From Bacteroidota bacterium (GTDB lineage Bacteria; Bacteroidota; Bacteroidia; Chitinophagales; Chitinophagaceae), in NCBI GenBank assembly GCA_023433345.1, contig JAEZDA010000098.1, positions 1 to 7,866 on the forward strand: a DNA stretch of 7,866 nucleotides. Direction: 5' to 3'. The position numbers were made by a program, and so were the translations under genes. Below the pieces are notes generated by a model. It made no database searches. It saw nothing but the letters and a program-made list of their open reading frames with translations, and had not been told where the DNA came from. Positions 1-6,159 of this stretch are shown here, piece after piece (positions within the stretch are counted from its first letter, which is position 1; every line of letters begins with the position of its first letter).

Positions 1-371
1 GGGATATTAATAAACTTTTTGAAGCGATGCGCACCAACGACTCCGCTTTGCTCGTGAACTGTTTTTCAGAGAACGCTTTTCTTCAAACTGTTCATGAAGG
101 CAGAGACGGGAAGGTGTCGGTGAAAACAGAGAGCATCAATGAATTTGGAAGCTCGGTGAAAAACGCTGCGAAAGGATCCCTGGACGAAAGAGTGGATTTC
201 GAACTGATAAAAATTGACGGTCCGCTCGCCAGCGTTTGGACACCTTACAAATTTTTCTACCAGGGAAAATTTCTTCACTGTGGTGTAAACTCTTTCCAGA
301 TGGTGAAAGTAAACAACACCTGGAAGATCCAATATCTCACCGACACCAGAAGAAAAGAAAACTGCCAATAA
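1..371 (+). CDS. NTF2-like (nuclear transport factor 2 family) protein, 5' partial
   Basis: The reading frame is open from base 3 to the TAA at 369-371, giving about 122 visible codons; the real start lies outside the window. The ATG at 27 is probably internal, because the in-frame residues before it (DINKLFEA) continue smoothly into the amphipathic first helix typical of this fold. The pattern resembles small SnoaL/NTF2-like proteins: a helix, then NCFSENAFLQTV, then a late run of beta strands with SVWTPYKFFYQGKF, HCGVNSFQMVKVNNTWKI and a short tail. The fold is a cone that holds small ligands or acts as a dimerisation module. No catalytic residues can be named, so the substrate and role are unknown. 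It converges on the hsp20 gene, with 45 bases between the stop codons. Family assignment is fairly sure; function is not. Confidence 0.75.
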   Translation, partial: DINKLFEAMRTNDSALLVNCFSENAFLQTVHEGRDGKVSVKTESINEFGSSVKNAAKGSLDERVDFELIKIDGPLASVWTPYKFFYQGKFLHCGVNSFQMVKVNNTWKIQYLTDTRRKENCQ

Positions 372-392
372 AAAAACCCCCCGGATGGGAGG
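370..392 (-). terminator. Intrinsic terminator of hsp20
   Basis: Read on the minus strand, a six-pair stem (CCTCCC with GGGGGG, including one T-G wobble) closes a four-base loop and is followed by seven T. On the plus strand these are GGGAGG at 387-392, CCCCCC at 377-382 and the A run at 370-376. It lies 25 bases past the hsp20 stop. Its U-tract overlaps the stop codon of the converging gene. On the plus strand there is no T run after the stem, so it probably works only for hsp20. Confidence 0.75.
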
Positions 393-416
393 CTTGAAGA
401 GATTCAGAAAAACATC

Positions 417-857
417 TTAACTGATGCTGATCTCTCTTGTGGAAGGTTTTGCTTCTTCCTTTTTAGGAAGAGTTACTTTAAGAATTCCATTCTCGTATGC
501 CGCGGTAATATTGTCGACATTTATCTTATCATCCAGGGTGAAACTGCGTTGAAAAGCTTTATAAGAATATTCCTTCCTTATTGTTTTGCCGCTTTCTTCA
601 GATTTTTCCTCTTTCTTCGAAGTACTGATGGTGAGATTGTTGCCATCAACATTGATTTTGAAATCAGCTTTATCAAATCCCGGTGCTGCAAGCTCAGCCA
701 GGTAAACGTCAGATTTCTCTGTAATGTTTACCGGAGGAAACTGGAACATATCCTCACGAACAGTTTTCGACAAGGTGGAGGGAAACTCCTGAAAAAAGTC
801 TTTGAACAAGCCGTCAAATGATTTTGAAATTGGGTTGTTTACTTTTACCAGTGTCAT
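417..857 (-). CDS. hsp20: Small heat-shock protein, Hsp20/alpha-crystallin family
   Basis: This encodes a 146-residue ATP-independent holdase that binds unfolding proteins in the cytoplasm and keeps them ready for refolding by DnaK/ClpB-type machines. The alpha-crystallin domain spans roughly residues 40-133, beginning at FQFPPVNITEKSDVYLAELAAPG. It contains the family signature A-x-x-x-N-G-x-L at 119-126 (AAYENGIL). The C-terminal I-x-I anchor, used in oligomer assembly, is ISI at 143-145. The N-terminal arm is short (about 39 residues) and Phe-rich (FDGLFKDFFQEF), as in many bacterial class A Hsp20s. The start at 857 gives a normal family length. Its upstream context is A/T-rich (AAATCTTAAAACT) without a Shine-Dalgarno sequence. 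I see no CIRCE element and no convincing TAnnTTTG box on this strand, so its promoter remains unassigned. The gene is divergent from the bacilliredoxin gene. Confidence 0.95.
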   Translation of the reverse strand: MTLVKVNNPISKSFDGLFKDFFQEFPSTLSKTVREDMFQFPPVNITEKSDVYLAELAAPGFDKADFKINVDGNNLTISTSKKEEKSEESGKTIRKEYSYKAFQRSFTLDDKINVDNITAAYENGILKVTLPKKEEAKPSTREISIS

Positions 858-881
858 AGTTTTAAGATTTTAATTGTTTAC

Positions 882-914
882 ACCCGGCATTGTTCAAGAA
901 GTATTCCACCGGGT
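882..914 (-). repeat. Inverted repeat in the hsp20 upstream region
   Basis: ACCCGG at 882-887 and CCGGGT at 909-914 form a perfect six-pair inverted repeat around a 21-base interval, 25-57 bases before the hsp20 start. If transcribed with hsp20, it would make a leader stem-loop. The loop holds another small dyad, TTC at 893-895 facing GAA at 898-900. The stem does not cover the start codon. A role as operator, leader structure or nothing at all is open. Confidence 0.3.
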
Positions 915-1023
915 ATTTTCAGACACTTTGACCTGCAATTCGCTCCCACACCGACTTTCTGTCTTTTCAAACAACTTCTGCCTGACGATTTTTCTTCATA
1001 GGAAAACATCTCTTATAACATCG

Positions 1024-1031
1024 TAAATTTG
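1024..1031 (+). promoter_or_regulatory. -7 promoter box of the bacilliredoxin gene
   Basis: TAAATTTG matches the Bacteroidota -7 consensus TAnnTTTG exactly and is followed by C, as is common. No clear TTG is seen at the -33 distance. Transcription would begin near 1036-1039, giving a leader of about 50 bases that contains the palindromes at 1048-1074. Confidence 0.5.
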
Positions 1032-1047
1032 CACCAGCTAAAAAACA

Positions 1048-1074
1048 CCGGAATATTCCGGATTTTAAAAAATC
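1048..1074 (+). repeat. Two adjoining palindromes in the bacilliredoxin leader
   Basis: CCGGAATATTCCGG (1048-1061) is a perfect 14-base palindrome. Its last base begins a second dyad, GATTTT at 1061-1066 facing AAAATC at 1069-1074 across two bases. Both fall between the predicted transcription start and the ATG at 1089. As DNA, the first could bind a dimeric regulator. As RNA, it could form a five-pair CCGGA/TCCGG hairpin with a four-base loop. The second is entirely A/T-rich apart from its ends and could be chance. The sequences are certain; the regulatory role is inference. Confidence 0.4.
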
Positions 1075-1088
1075 GAAAACATTAAGAG

Positions 1089-1505
1089 ATGTATCCTGAA
1101 CAAATAGTGCTTCCCATGAAGGAAGAATTAACGGAAAATGGTTTTAAAGAATTGCTTACTTCTGAAGATGTGGAAGCTGCAATGAAGGAAAAAGGTACAA
1201 CGCTTGTGATGATCAATTCCGTGTGCGGATGTAGCGCCGGAACGGCCCGCCCGGGAGTATTGATGGCCGTACAGAATAGTGCGGTAAAACCTGATCATAT
1301 CACTACAAGCTTCGCCGGCTTCGACATGGAAGCGGTTCAAAAAGTGAGAGAGTATATGATGCCATATCCGCCCTCCTCGCCCTCAATTGCTTTGTTTAAA
1401 GACGGGCAGTTGGTACATATGATCGAACGCAACATGATTGAAGGTAGAAGCGCCCAGATGATCGCTGAAAATTTAATTGGAGCATTCAACACCTATTGCA
1501 ACTAA
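1089..1505 (+). CDS. BrxA/BrxB-family bacilliredoxin (YphP/YqiW type)
   Basis: This encodes a 138-residue thioredoxin-fold protein of the bacilliredoxin family, which removes bacillithiol from mixed disulfides on cytoplasmic proteins. The diagnostic CGC active site is at residues 46-48 within MINSVCGCSAGTARPGV; the first cysteine is expected to be the attacking one. Further family patterns are the N-terminal MYPEQIVLPMKEELT, the segment FAGFDMEAVQKVREYM, and PPSSPSIALFKDGQLVHMIER, where the proline before SIALFKDG matches the cis-Pro region. The length agrees with the usual 140-odd residues. No other in-frame ATG precedes this start in the leader; an AAGAG stretch sits immediately upstream. 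It has its own -7 box and terminator, so it is probably monocistronic. The family is known mainly from Bacillus. Its presence suggests that this organism makes bacillithiol or a similar thiol. Confidence 0.92.
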   Translation: MYPEQIVLPMKEELTENGFKELLTSEDVEAAMKEKGTTLVMINSVCGCSAGTARPGVLMAVQNSAVKPDHITTSFAGFDMEAVQKVREYMMPYPPSSPSIALFKDGQLVHMIERNMIEGRSAQMIAENLIGAFNTYCN

Positions 1506-1525
1506 AAATAAATGAACGCTATCAG

Positions 1526-1557
1526 AATCCTCCCGGGTCGTGGGAGGATTTTTTTTT
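1526..1557 (+). terminator. Intrinsic terminator after the bacilliredoxin gene
   Basis: AATCCTCCC (1526-1534) pairs perfectly with GGGAGGATT (1542-1550) around a seven-base loop. A run of nine T spans 1549-1557. It begins 21 bases after the stop codon and separates this gene from lgt. Confidence 0.92.
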
Positions 1558-1601
1558 ATTCTTATTGAATATATTGCAGCCATCAAAATTATTAAACAGG
1601 C

Positions 1602-2933
1602 ATGTATCCTAATTTATATTATGTGTTCAAAGACTGGTTCGGTGTTGAGATACATGCGCTTTCCTTTCTTAACACCTTTGGCTTAATGGTAGCACTCAGC
1701 TTTGTTGCTGCAGCTATTGTTTTAAGTCGCGAGTTGAAAAGGAAGGAAAAACTTGGCCTTCTTCACCCGCGTGAAGAATTGATAATGGTGGGAAAGCCTG
1801 CCTCCGTTTCTGAACTCTTAGTAAATGGCATAATCGGTTTTCTCTTCGGCTATAAACTCCTTGGCATCTTCCTGGCTAAGCCCGAAAATGTAAATGCACA
1901 GGAATATATTTTTTCTTCTGATGGAAGCATTGTTGGTGGCCTCATTGGTGCGGCCGTGCTTGGGGGGCTGAAATGGTGGGAAAAAAATAAGGAGAAGCTT
2001 GCAACTCCGGAAAAAAGAAGTGTGCGGATATGGCCTCACGACAGGGTGGGAGACATCATTATTCTTGGGCTCGTGTTCGGAATATTAGGTGCGAAACTGT
2101 TCGACAATCTTGAACACTGGGATCAGTTTATGGCCGACCCGATCGGAAGTATCTTTTCTGCCAGTGGCTTAACTTTTTACGGAGGACTGATCCTTGCCAC
2201 CATAGCAATATGTTGGTACGCCTTAAAAAAAGGAATTAAGATTCCCCACCTCATGGATTCAGCTGCGCCGGCGCTAATGATAGCTTATGCCATCGGCAGA
2301 ATTGGCTGCCAGATCTCTGGCGACGGCGACTGGGGCGTTTTCAACAGCGCTTATGTAAGCGACGAACAGGGAAATGTACGCTTAGCAGCAAAGGGCGAGT
2401 ACCAGACCAGGCTAAATATGTATTCAACTTATTTCCTTGAAGGTAAAATTTCGGATAGCACAGACCGTGAGTTATATGTTACGGACAGGATATATCCGTC
2501 TCTTTCCGAAGTTCCACAGCGCAATGTGAAGGGAGTGTCATTCCTTCCATCATGGCTTTTTGCATATTCTTATCCCGGCAATGTAAACAAAGACGGCATC
2601 GATATGCCTGGAAATGCTGATGAACACAATCGCGTTCTTCCTCAGCCGGTGTTCCCAACACCTTTGTATGAGTTTCTTATTTGTACAGCTCTCTTCCTTT
2701 TTATGTGGGCAATTCGTTCGCGCATTAAAATACCTCTTCTGATGTTTGGTATCTACCTAATGCTAAACGGAGCAGAAAGATTTTTCATCGAAAGAATACG
2801 GGTAAACAAAGTTTATCATTTCCTTGGCTTTGAATCTACACAGGCAGAGGTGATAGCAGTTGGACTATTCCTGACCGGCCTTGCGGTGGCAGTTGGCACT
2901 TACCTGTATCATAAAAGGCGCAAAGACATTTAG
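1602..2933 (+). CDS. lgt: Prolipoprotein diacylglyceryl transferase, large divergent form
   Basis: Lgt is an inner-membrane enzyme that moves diacylglycerol from phosphatidylglycerol to the lipobox cysteine of prelipoproteins, the first step of lipoprotein maturation. The 443-residue product has about eight hydrophobic segments, near 18-42, 71-92, 108-123, 150-166, 184-206, 221-238, 354-390 and 413-434. The Lgt signature is at 232-245 (GRIGCQISGDGDWG). The late R-x-x-x-E pair is R393/E397 in GAERFFIERIR, and PTPLYE at 352-357 matches the PSQLYE region. Compared with E. coli Lgt (291 residues) it carries an insertion of roughly 70 residues at about 246-350, between signature and PTPLYE, and further loop residues near 124-148. 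Positions matching E. coli Tyr26, His103 and Asn146 are Phe26, Tyr193 and Cys236. The start at 1602 fits the hydrophobic N-terminus. I see no convincing terminator in the 154-bp spacer that follows. Confidence 0.9.
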   Translation: MYPNLYYVFKDWFGVEIHALSFLNTFGLMVALSFVAAAIVLSRELKRKEKLGLLHPREELIMVGKPASVSELLVNGIIGFLFGYKLLGIFLAKPENVNAQEYIFSSDGSIVGGLIGAAVLGGLKWWEKNKEKLATPEKRSVRIWPHDRVGDIIILGLVFGILGAKLFDNLEHWDQFMADPIGSIFSASGLTFYGGLILATIAICWYALKKGIKIPHLMDSAAPALMIAYAIGRIGCQISGDGDWGVFNSAYVSDEQGNVRLAAKGEYQTRLNMYSTYFLEGKISDSTDRELYVTDRIYPSLSEVPQRNVKGVSFLPSWLFAYSYPGNVNKDGIDMPGNADEHNRVLPQPVFPTPLYEFLICTALFLFMWAIRSRIKIPLLMFGIYLMLNGAERFFIERIRVNKVYHFLGFESTQAEVIAVGLFLTGLAVAVGTYLYHKRRKDI

Positions 2934-3035
2934 AACTGCATACCCGGTAACATTCTCCAATTCCCGACCTCTTCCGCTTCATCCCGGTTTTTTAACCATC
3001 CAACCTCTTTATTTTACCGTTCATTACGAAGCCAT

Positions 3036-3072
3036 GTACCTTGCTTAACAAAGTACCTATTTTTGGTAGGTA
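3036..3072 (+). promoter_or_regulatory. Nested inverted repeats at the receptor promoter (possible operator)
   Basis: Two dyads overlap the promoter. GTACCTTG (3036-3043) faces CAAAGTAC (3049-3056) around five bases, with one mismatch. TACCTA (3054-3059) faces TAGGTA (3067-3072) perfectly around seven bases and encloses most of the -7 box, reaching the expected transcription start. GTACC is also repeated directly at 3036 and 3053, 17 bases apart. This arrangement is typical of binding sites for a dimeric repressor that blocks RNA polymerase. No regulator gene lies in the window, so the partner is unknown. Confidence 0.45.
3058..3065 (+). promoter_or_regulatory. -7 promoter box of the receptor gene
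   Basis: TATTTTTG matches TAnnTTTG. A TTG occurs at 3041-3043, but only 14 bases separate it from the box, closer than usual for a -33 element. Transcription would start near 3070-3073, giving a leader of only about 15-25 bases. Confidence 0.5.
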
Positions 3073-3087
3073 GTAAATCTATTTAAA

Positions 3088-5526
3088 ATGAACTGTATGA
3101 AAAAGATTCTTACCATGTTGATGATCAGCCTATTAACACTAACATCGATTGCTCAAACCGGCCAAATTTCCGGGATTTTTAAAGGCGGAGGATTGCCAGT
3201 TTCAGGAGGAACGGTCACTCTTCTTGGCAAGGACAGCTCGGAAATCAGGTCTGCTTCGGCAGACAAAGAGGGCTTTTTTAAATTTTCAAATCTTCCCGGA
3301 GGAACATATTTTATCAGGCTGAGTGCAAAAGGTTTCGTTGAAAAATATTCTTCGCTCCTGGCGATCACCGACACTTCAGCGGTGAATATTGGAATAATAT
3401 CAACCGAGCCCCTTGCGAAAAATTTACAGAATGTTGTAGTTAATTCCAAAAGGCCATTGATAGAGGTAAAGGCAGATAAAACCATACTTAATGTAGATGG
3501 AGCCATTTCCAATACCGGTACGTATGCATTGGATGTTCTTGAAAAAGCACCCGGTGTGAGTGTTGATAAAGATGGAAACATAAGTTTAAAAGGTAAGCAG
3601 GGTGTAATAATTCTCATTGATGGAAAGCAAACCTATCTTTCAGGAACTGAGCTTGCAAACTATCTCAGGAATATACCTGCATCCAACCTTGACCAGGTGG
3701 AGATCATGACAAATCCATCCGCGAAATACGATGCATCAGGTAATGCGGGCCTCATCAACATCAAAACAAAAAAACAAAAACAAAAAGGCTTTAACGGTTC
3801 CGTAAGTTCTGCATACACACAAAGTATTTTTTATCGGTTCAACAATAGTCTTAACCTTAACTATCGCGTGGGTAAGGTCAATCTCTTTTCAACGTTAAGT
3901 GCGAATGTTCGCAAAGGCAGAAGAAAACTTGAGATCAACAGAAAGTACCTTTCAAACAGCGGCGAACTGTTTGCCGAATTCGACCAGGTTTCGCACGACG
4001 ACAGGGAAAATGAAAATTACAATGCAAAGTTTGGCATTGATTATTTACTTACAAAACGAACCACCATCGGAACCTCTTTTACCGGCTATACTGTGCCTTC
4101 AAAAAAGAATGGCGTGAATACAAGCTACCTTAAAAATGCCTTTGCCAATGTTGATTCAATTGTTTATTCACAAAGCAGTGAAAACTCAGGCTGGAAGCAC
4201 CTCGCAGCGAATGTGAATTTCCGGCATCAAATTGATTCGGGAGGGCAGGAGATTTCAGCAGACCTTGATTATTTACGCTACAAATCGCATAGCGAACAAG
4301 ATTTCAGGAATGATGTGTACGATCCGCAATGGGTGAAACGGTATGGTGATAATTTATCAGGAACCCTTCCCGGCCAAATAGATATTTACACCGCAAAGAT
4401 CGACTATGCCAAACCGTTAGCAAGGTCTTTAAAGTTTGAATCAGGATATAAATTCAGCATAGTAGAAACCGACAATATCGCAGATTACTTCAGCGTGATA
4501 GATGGAATAAAACAATCCGATTATGAAAAAACAAACAGGTTCGCCTATGAGGAAATCATCCATGCAGGTTATATAAACTTCAACAAAGAATGGAAAAAAT
4601 GGTCTGTGCAAACAGGATTAAGAGTGGAAACAACTGAATATTCCGGTCATCAGTATGGCAACCCGATGCGTTCCGATTCTTCTTTCAAATCTTCCTACAT
4701 AAGCGCTTTTCCAACAGTTTATATTGGTTACAAACCGCAGAAAAATCACAGTTTTACAATGAGCTATGGGCGGAGAATAAACAGGCCTGATTACGAAGAC
4801 CTCAATCCCTTTCTCTTTTTCATTGACAAGTATACCTACGACAGCGGGAACCCTTACCTGAAACCAATGTACTCTGATGTTGCGGAATTATCCCACACGT
4901 TTAAAAATTGGCTCACCTCAACTTTGAATTACACATATACGCAGGATCTTTTTGCTGAATTGTTTGAAGAAAGAGGTTTTGCCACACTTCTTAAAAACGG
5001 GAATTTTGGAAGATCGCACAATACGAGCCTTTCGGTAAACGCAATGATCAACGTAAAAAGGTGGTGGAAGGCTAACCTTTATTCAGAAGGAAGATATCTC
5101 GATTTTACAGGAATTGTTGCCGGAAAGGCTGTAAAAAACCATGGTGGAGTTTACCTTTTTCACCTGCAAAACAGCTTCACTTTTAATAAGGGCTGGAGTG
5201 CCGAAGTAACAGGTTTGTACCGTTCATTAGCGATGGAAGGCCAGATGCGGATCAGGCAGATCGGCCGGATAGACCTTGGTGTTCAAAAGCAAATATTGAA
5301 AAACAAAGGCAGTATAAAGCTCAATGCGCGGGATGTTTTGCTCACAATGATCCCGCGGGGAAATATCAACTTTCAAAACACACGCGCTTCATTCAGGCAG
5401 GTAAATGACAGCCGCGGAGTTACACTAAGTTTCCAGTACAAATTCGGCAAACCGATGAAATCAATGTCAAAAAAGAAATCCGGCGGAGCTTCCGAAGAAC
5501 AATCGCGTGTGAAAACAGCATCCTGA
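3088..5526 (+). CDS. Outer-membrane beta-barrel protein, TonB-dependent-receptor type
   Basis: This 812-residue protein is predicted to sit in the outer membrane. A signal peptide covers about residues 1-22 (charged MKK at 4-6, hydrophobic core, cleavage after SIA); there is no lipobox Cys. A carboxypeptidase-regulatory-like beta-sandwich follows at about 26-105 (GGLPVSGGTVTLLG, DKEGFFKFSNLPGGTYFIRLSAKGF). A plug-like domain at about 112-228 includes LEKAPGVSVDKDGNISLKGK, ILIDGKQTYL and IMTNPSAKYDASGNAGLINI. The rest is a barrel with many alternating aromatic strands, among them MSYGRRINRPDYEDLNPF. The last strand, GVTLSFQYKF, ends near 786. A 26-residue Lys/Ser-rich tail follows. This order matches the Bacteroidota OMP_b-brl_3 family. 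No susD-like partner or TonB/ExbB gene is adjacent, so the ligand cannot be named. A start at the ATG at 3097 is also possible. It is followed by a strong terminator and is probably transcribed alone. Confidence 0.9.
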   Translation: MNCMKKILTMLMISLLTLTSIAQTGQISGIFKGGGLPVSGGTVTLLGKDSSEIRSASADKEGFFKFSNLPGGTYFIRLSAKGFVEKYSSLLAITDTSAVNIGIISTEPLAKNLQNVVVNSKRPLIEVKADKTILNVDGAISNTGTYALDVLEKAPGVSVDKDGNISLKGKQGVIILIDGKQTYLSGTELANYLRNIPASNLDQVEIMTNPSAKYDASGNAGLINIKTKKQKQKGFNGSVSSAYTQSIFYRFNNSLNLNYRVGKVNLFSTLSANVRKGRRKLEINRKYLSNSGELFAEFDQVSHDDRENENYNAKFGIDYLLTKRTTIGTSFTGYTVPSKKNGVNTSYLKNAFANVDSIVYSQSSENSGWKHLAANVNFRHQIDSGGQEISADLDYLRYKSHSEQDFRNDVYDPQWVKRYGDNLSGTLPGQIDIYTAKIDYAKPLARSLKFESGYKFSIVETDNIADYFSVIDGIKQSDYEKTNRFAYEEIIHAGYINFNKEWKKWSVQTGLRVETTEYSGHQYGNPMRSDSSFKSSYISAFPTVYIGYKPQKNHSFTMSYGRRINRPDYEDLNPFLFFIDKYTYDSGNPYLKPMYSDVAELSHTFKNWLTSTLNYTYTQDLFAELFEERGFATLLKNGNFGRSHNTSLSVNAMINVKRWWKANLYSEGRYLDFTGIVAGKAVKNHGGVYLFHLQNSFTFNKGWSAEVTGLYRSLAMEGQMRIRQIGRIDLGVQKQILKNKGSIKLNARDVLLTMIPRGNINFQNTRASFRQVNDSRGVTLSFQYKFGKPMKSMSKKKSGGASEEQSRVKTAS

Positions 5527-5542
5527 CTCTATCACCCGATCC

Positions 5543-5571
5543 TCCCGGCAGATCTTCTGCCGGGATTTTTT
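5543..5571 (+). terminator. Intrinsic terminator after the receptor gene
   Basis: TCCCGGCAGA (5543-5552) pairs perfectly with TCTGCCGGGA (5556-5565), ten base pairs around a three-base loop. Six T follow at 5566-5571. It begins 17 bases past the stop. The T run ends only 14 bases before the yajQ -7 box. Confidence 0.95.
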
Positions 5572-5585
5572 AAACACTGATGTTA

Positions 5586-5593
5586 TACCTTTG
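5586..5593 (+). promoter_or_regulatory. -7 promoter box of yajQ
   Basis: TACCTTTG matches TAnnTTTG. The ATG is only 13 bases further on, so the transcript would have a leader of roughly 5-10 bases. The -33 region falls in or next to the T run of the preceding terminator and has no clear TTG. Confidence 0.5.
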
Positions 5594-5606
5594 AAAAAAA
5601 AATTCT

Positions 5607-6098
5607 ATGCCTTCGTTCGACCTCGTAAGTAAAGTTGATCTGCAAACACTGGACAATGCCGTAAATGTTGTGAAGAAAGAAATAGTGAACCGTTTCGACT
5701 TTAAAGATTCTCATGTAGTGATAGACCTTAACAAAAAAGAATTTAAACTGAATCTTGAAGCAGACAGTGAGATGAAACTCCAGCAGATCATAGATGTACT
5801 GATCAGTCGCAGTATGAAGCAGGGCCTGGCCGCAGAAATTTACGATTTAAGCAAGGAGCCTTTCCAAAGCGGGAAAGTGACAAAGCAGGAAGTGCCCGTG
5901 CGAAATGGTATAAAGCAGGAGGATGCGAAAAAAATGGTTAAGCTTATAAAAGACAGCGGTATTAAGGTGCAGGCAGCCATCATGGACGATATCATACGGG
6001 TGACTGGCAAAAAAATAGATGATTTACAGGAAGTTATACAAGCTTCGAAGGGTTGGAACCTAGGAGTTCCACTTCAATACATTAATATGAAAAGCTAA
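5607..6098 (+). CDS. yajQ: YajQ family nucleotide-binding protein
   Basis: This 163-residue protein matches YajQ along its full length: MPSFDLVSKVD at the start, IVNRFDFKDSHVVIDLN, the central VRNGIKQEDAKKMVKLIKDS, KVQAAIMDDIIRVTGKKIDDLQ, and the end LGVPLQYINMK. The family has two ferredoxin-like RNP-type domains. Members in Xanthomonas and other Proteobacteria have been reported to bind cyclic di-GMP and to affect gene expression; older work showed nucleotide or RNA binding. Whether the Bacteroidota protein binds cyclic di-GMP cannot be read from this sequence. The start agrees exactly with the conserved MPSFD N-terminus. There is no Shine-Dalgarno sequence, only an A-rich stretch. No terminator is visible after it, so some transcription could continue into rpmE2, which also has its own promoter box. 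Confidence 0.95.
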   Translation: MPSFDLVSKVDLQTLDNAVNVVKKEIVNRFDFKDSHVVIDLNKKEFKLNLEADSEMKLQQIIDVLISRSMKQGLAAEIYDLSKEPFQSGKVTKQEVPVRNGIKQEDAKKMVKLIKDSGIKVQAAIMDDIIRVTGKKIDDLQEVIQASKGWNLGVPLQYINMKS

Positions 6099-6119
6099 CC
6101 GTTGTATCAGTTTTTTTAG

Positions 6120-6127
6120 TATTTTTG
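6120..6127 (+). promoter_or_regulatory. -7 promoter box of rpmE2
   Basis: TATTTTTG followed by CA fits TAnnTTTG. TTG at 6102-6104 lies 15 bases upstream, slightly close for a -33 element. Transcription would begin near 6132-6135, giving a leader of about 42 bases with the hairpin at 6142-6159. Confidence 0.5.
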
Positions 6128-6141
6128 CAGCTCGAAAAATT

Positions 6142-6159
6142 TTACGGCAAAATCCGTAA
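6142..6159 (+). promoter_or_regulatory. Hairpin in the L31 leader (possible ribosomal-protein leader)
   Basis: TTACGG (6142-6147) pairs perfectly with CCGTAA (6154-6159) around a six-base loop. It lies between the predicted transcription start and the ATG, 16 bases before the start codon, in an otherwise A-rich leader. Ribosomal-protein genes often carry autoregulatory leader structures, including those for L31 in other phyla. A six-pair stem alone could be chance, so this is only a candidate. Confidence 0.3.

Noticed and set aside
549..821. A 90-codon plus-strand reading frame inside hsp20
   Set aside because: It lies wholly opposite the well-supported hsp20 gene, its product resembles no protein family I know, and it lacks a promoter box or sensible start context.
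893..906. TTC-GAA-TTC pattern before hsp20 resembling a eukaryotic heat-shock element
   Set aside because: Bacteria lack HSF, and the second spacing is three bases instead of two, so the resemblance is most likely chance.
2934..3035. Possible terminator or small RNA after lgt (GGTTTTTTAACC and repeated CCCGG)
   Set aside because: The CCCGG copies are direct, not inverted, and GGTT/AACC is only a four-pair A/T-rich stem. I see no stable hairpin with a T run.
1526..5571. The bacilliredoxin and receptor terminators share the words ATCCTCCCGG, which could suggest a dispersed repeat
   Set aside because: The shared part is short, the two hairpins have different stems and loops, and each is explained as an intrinsic terminator.
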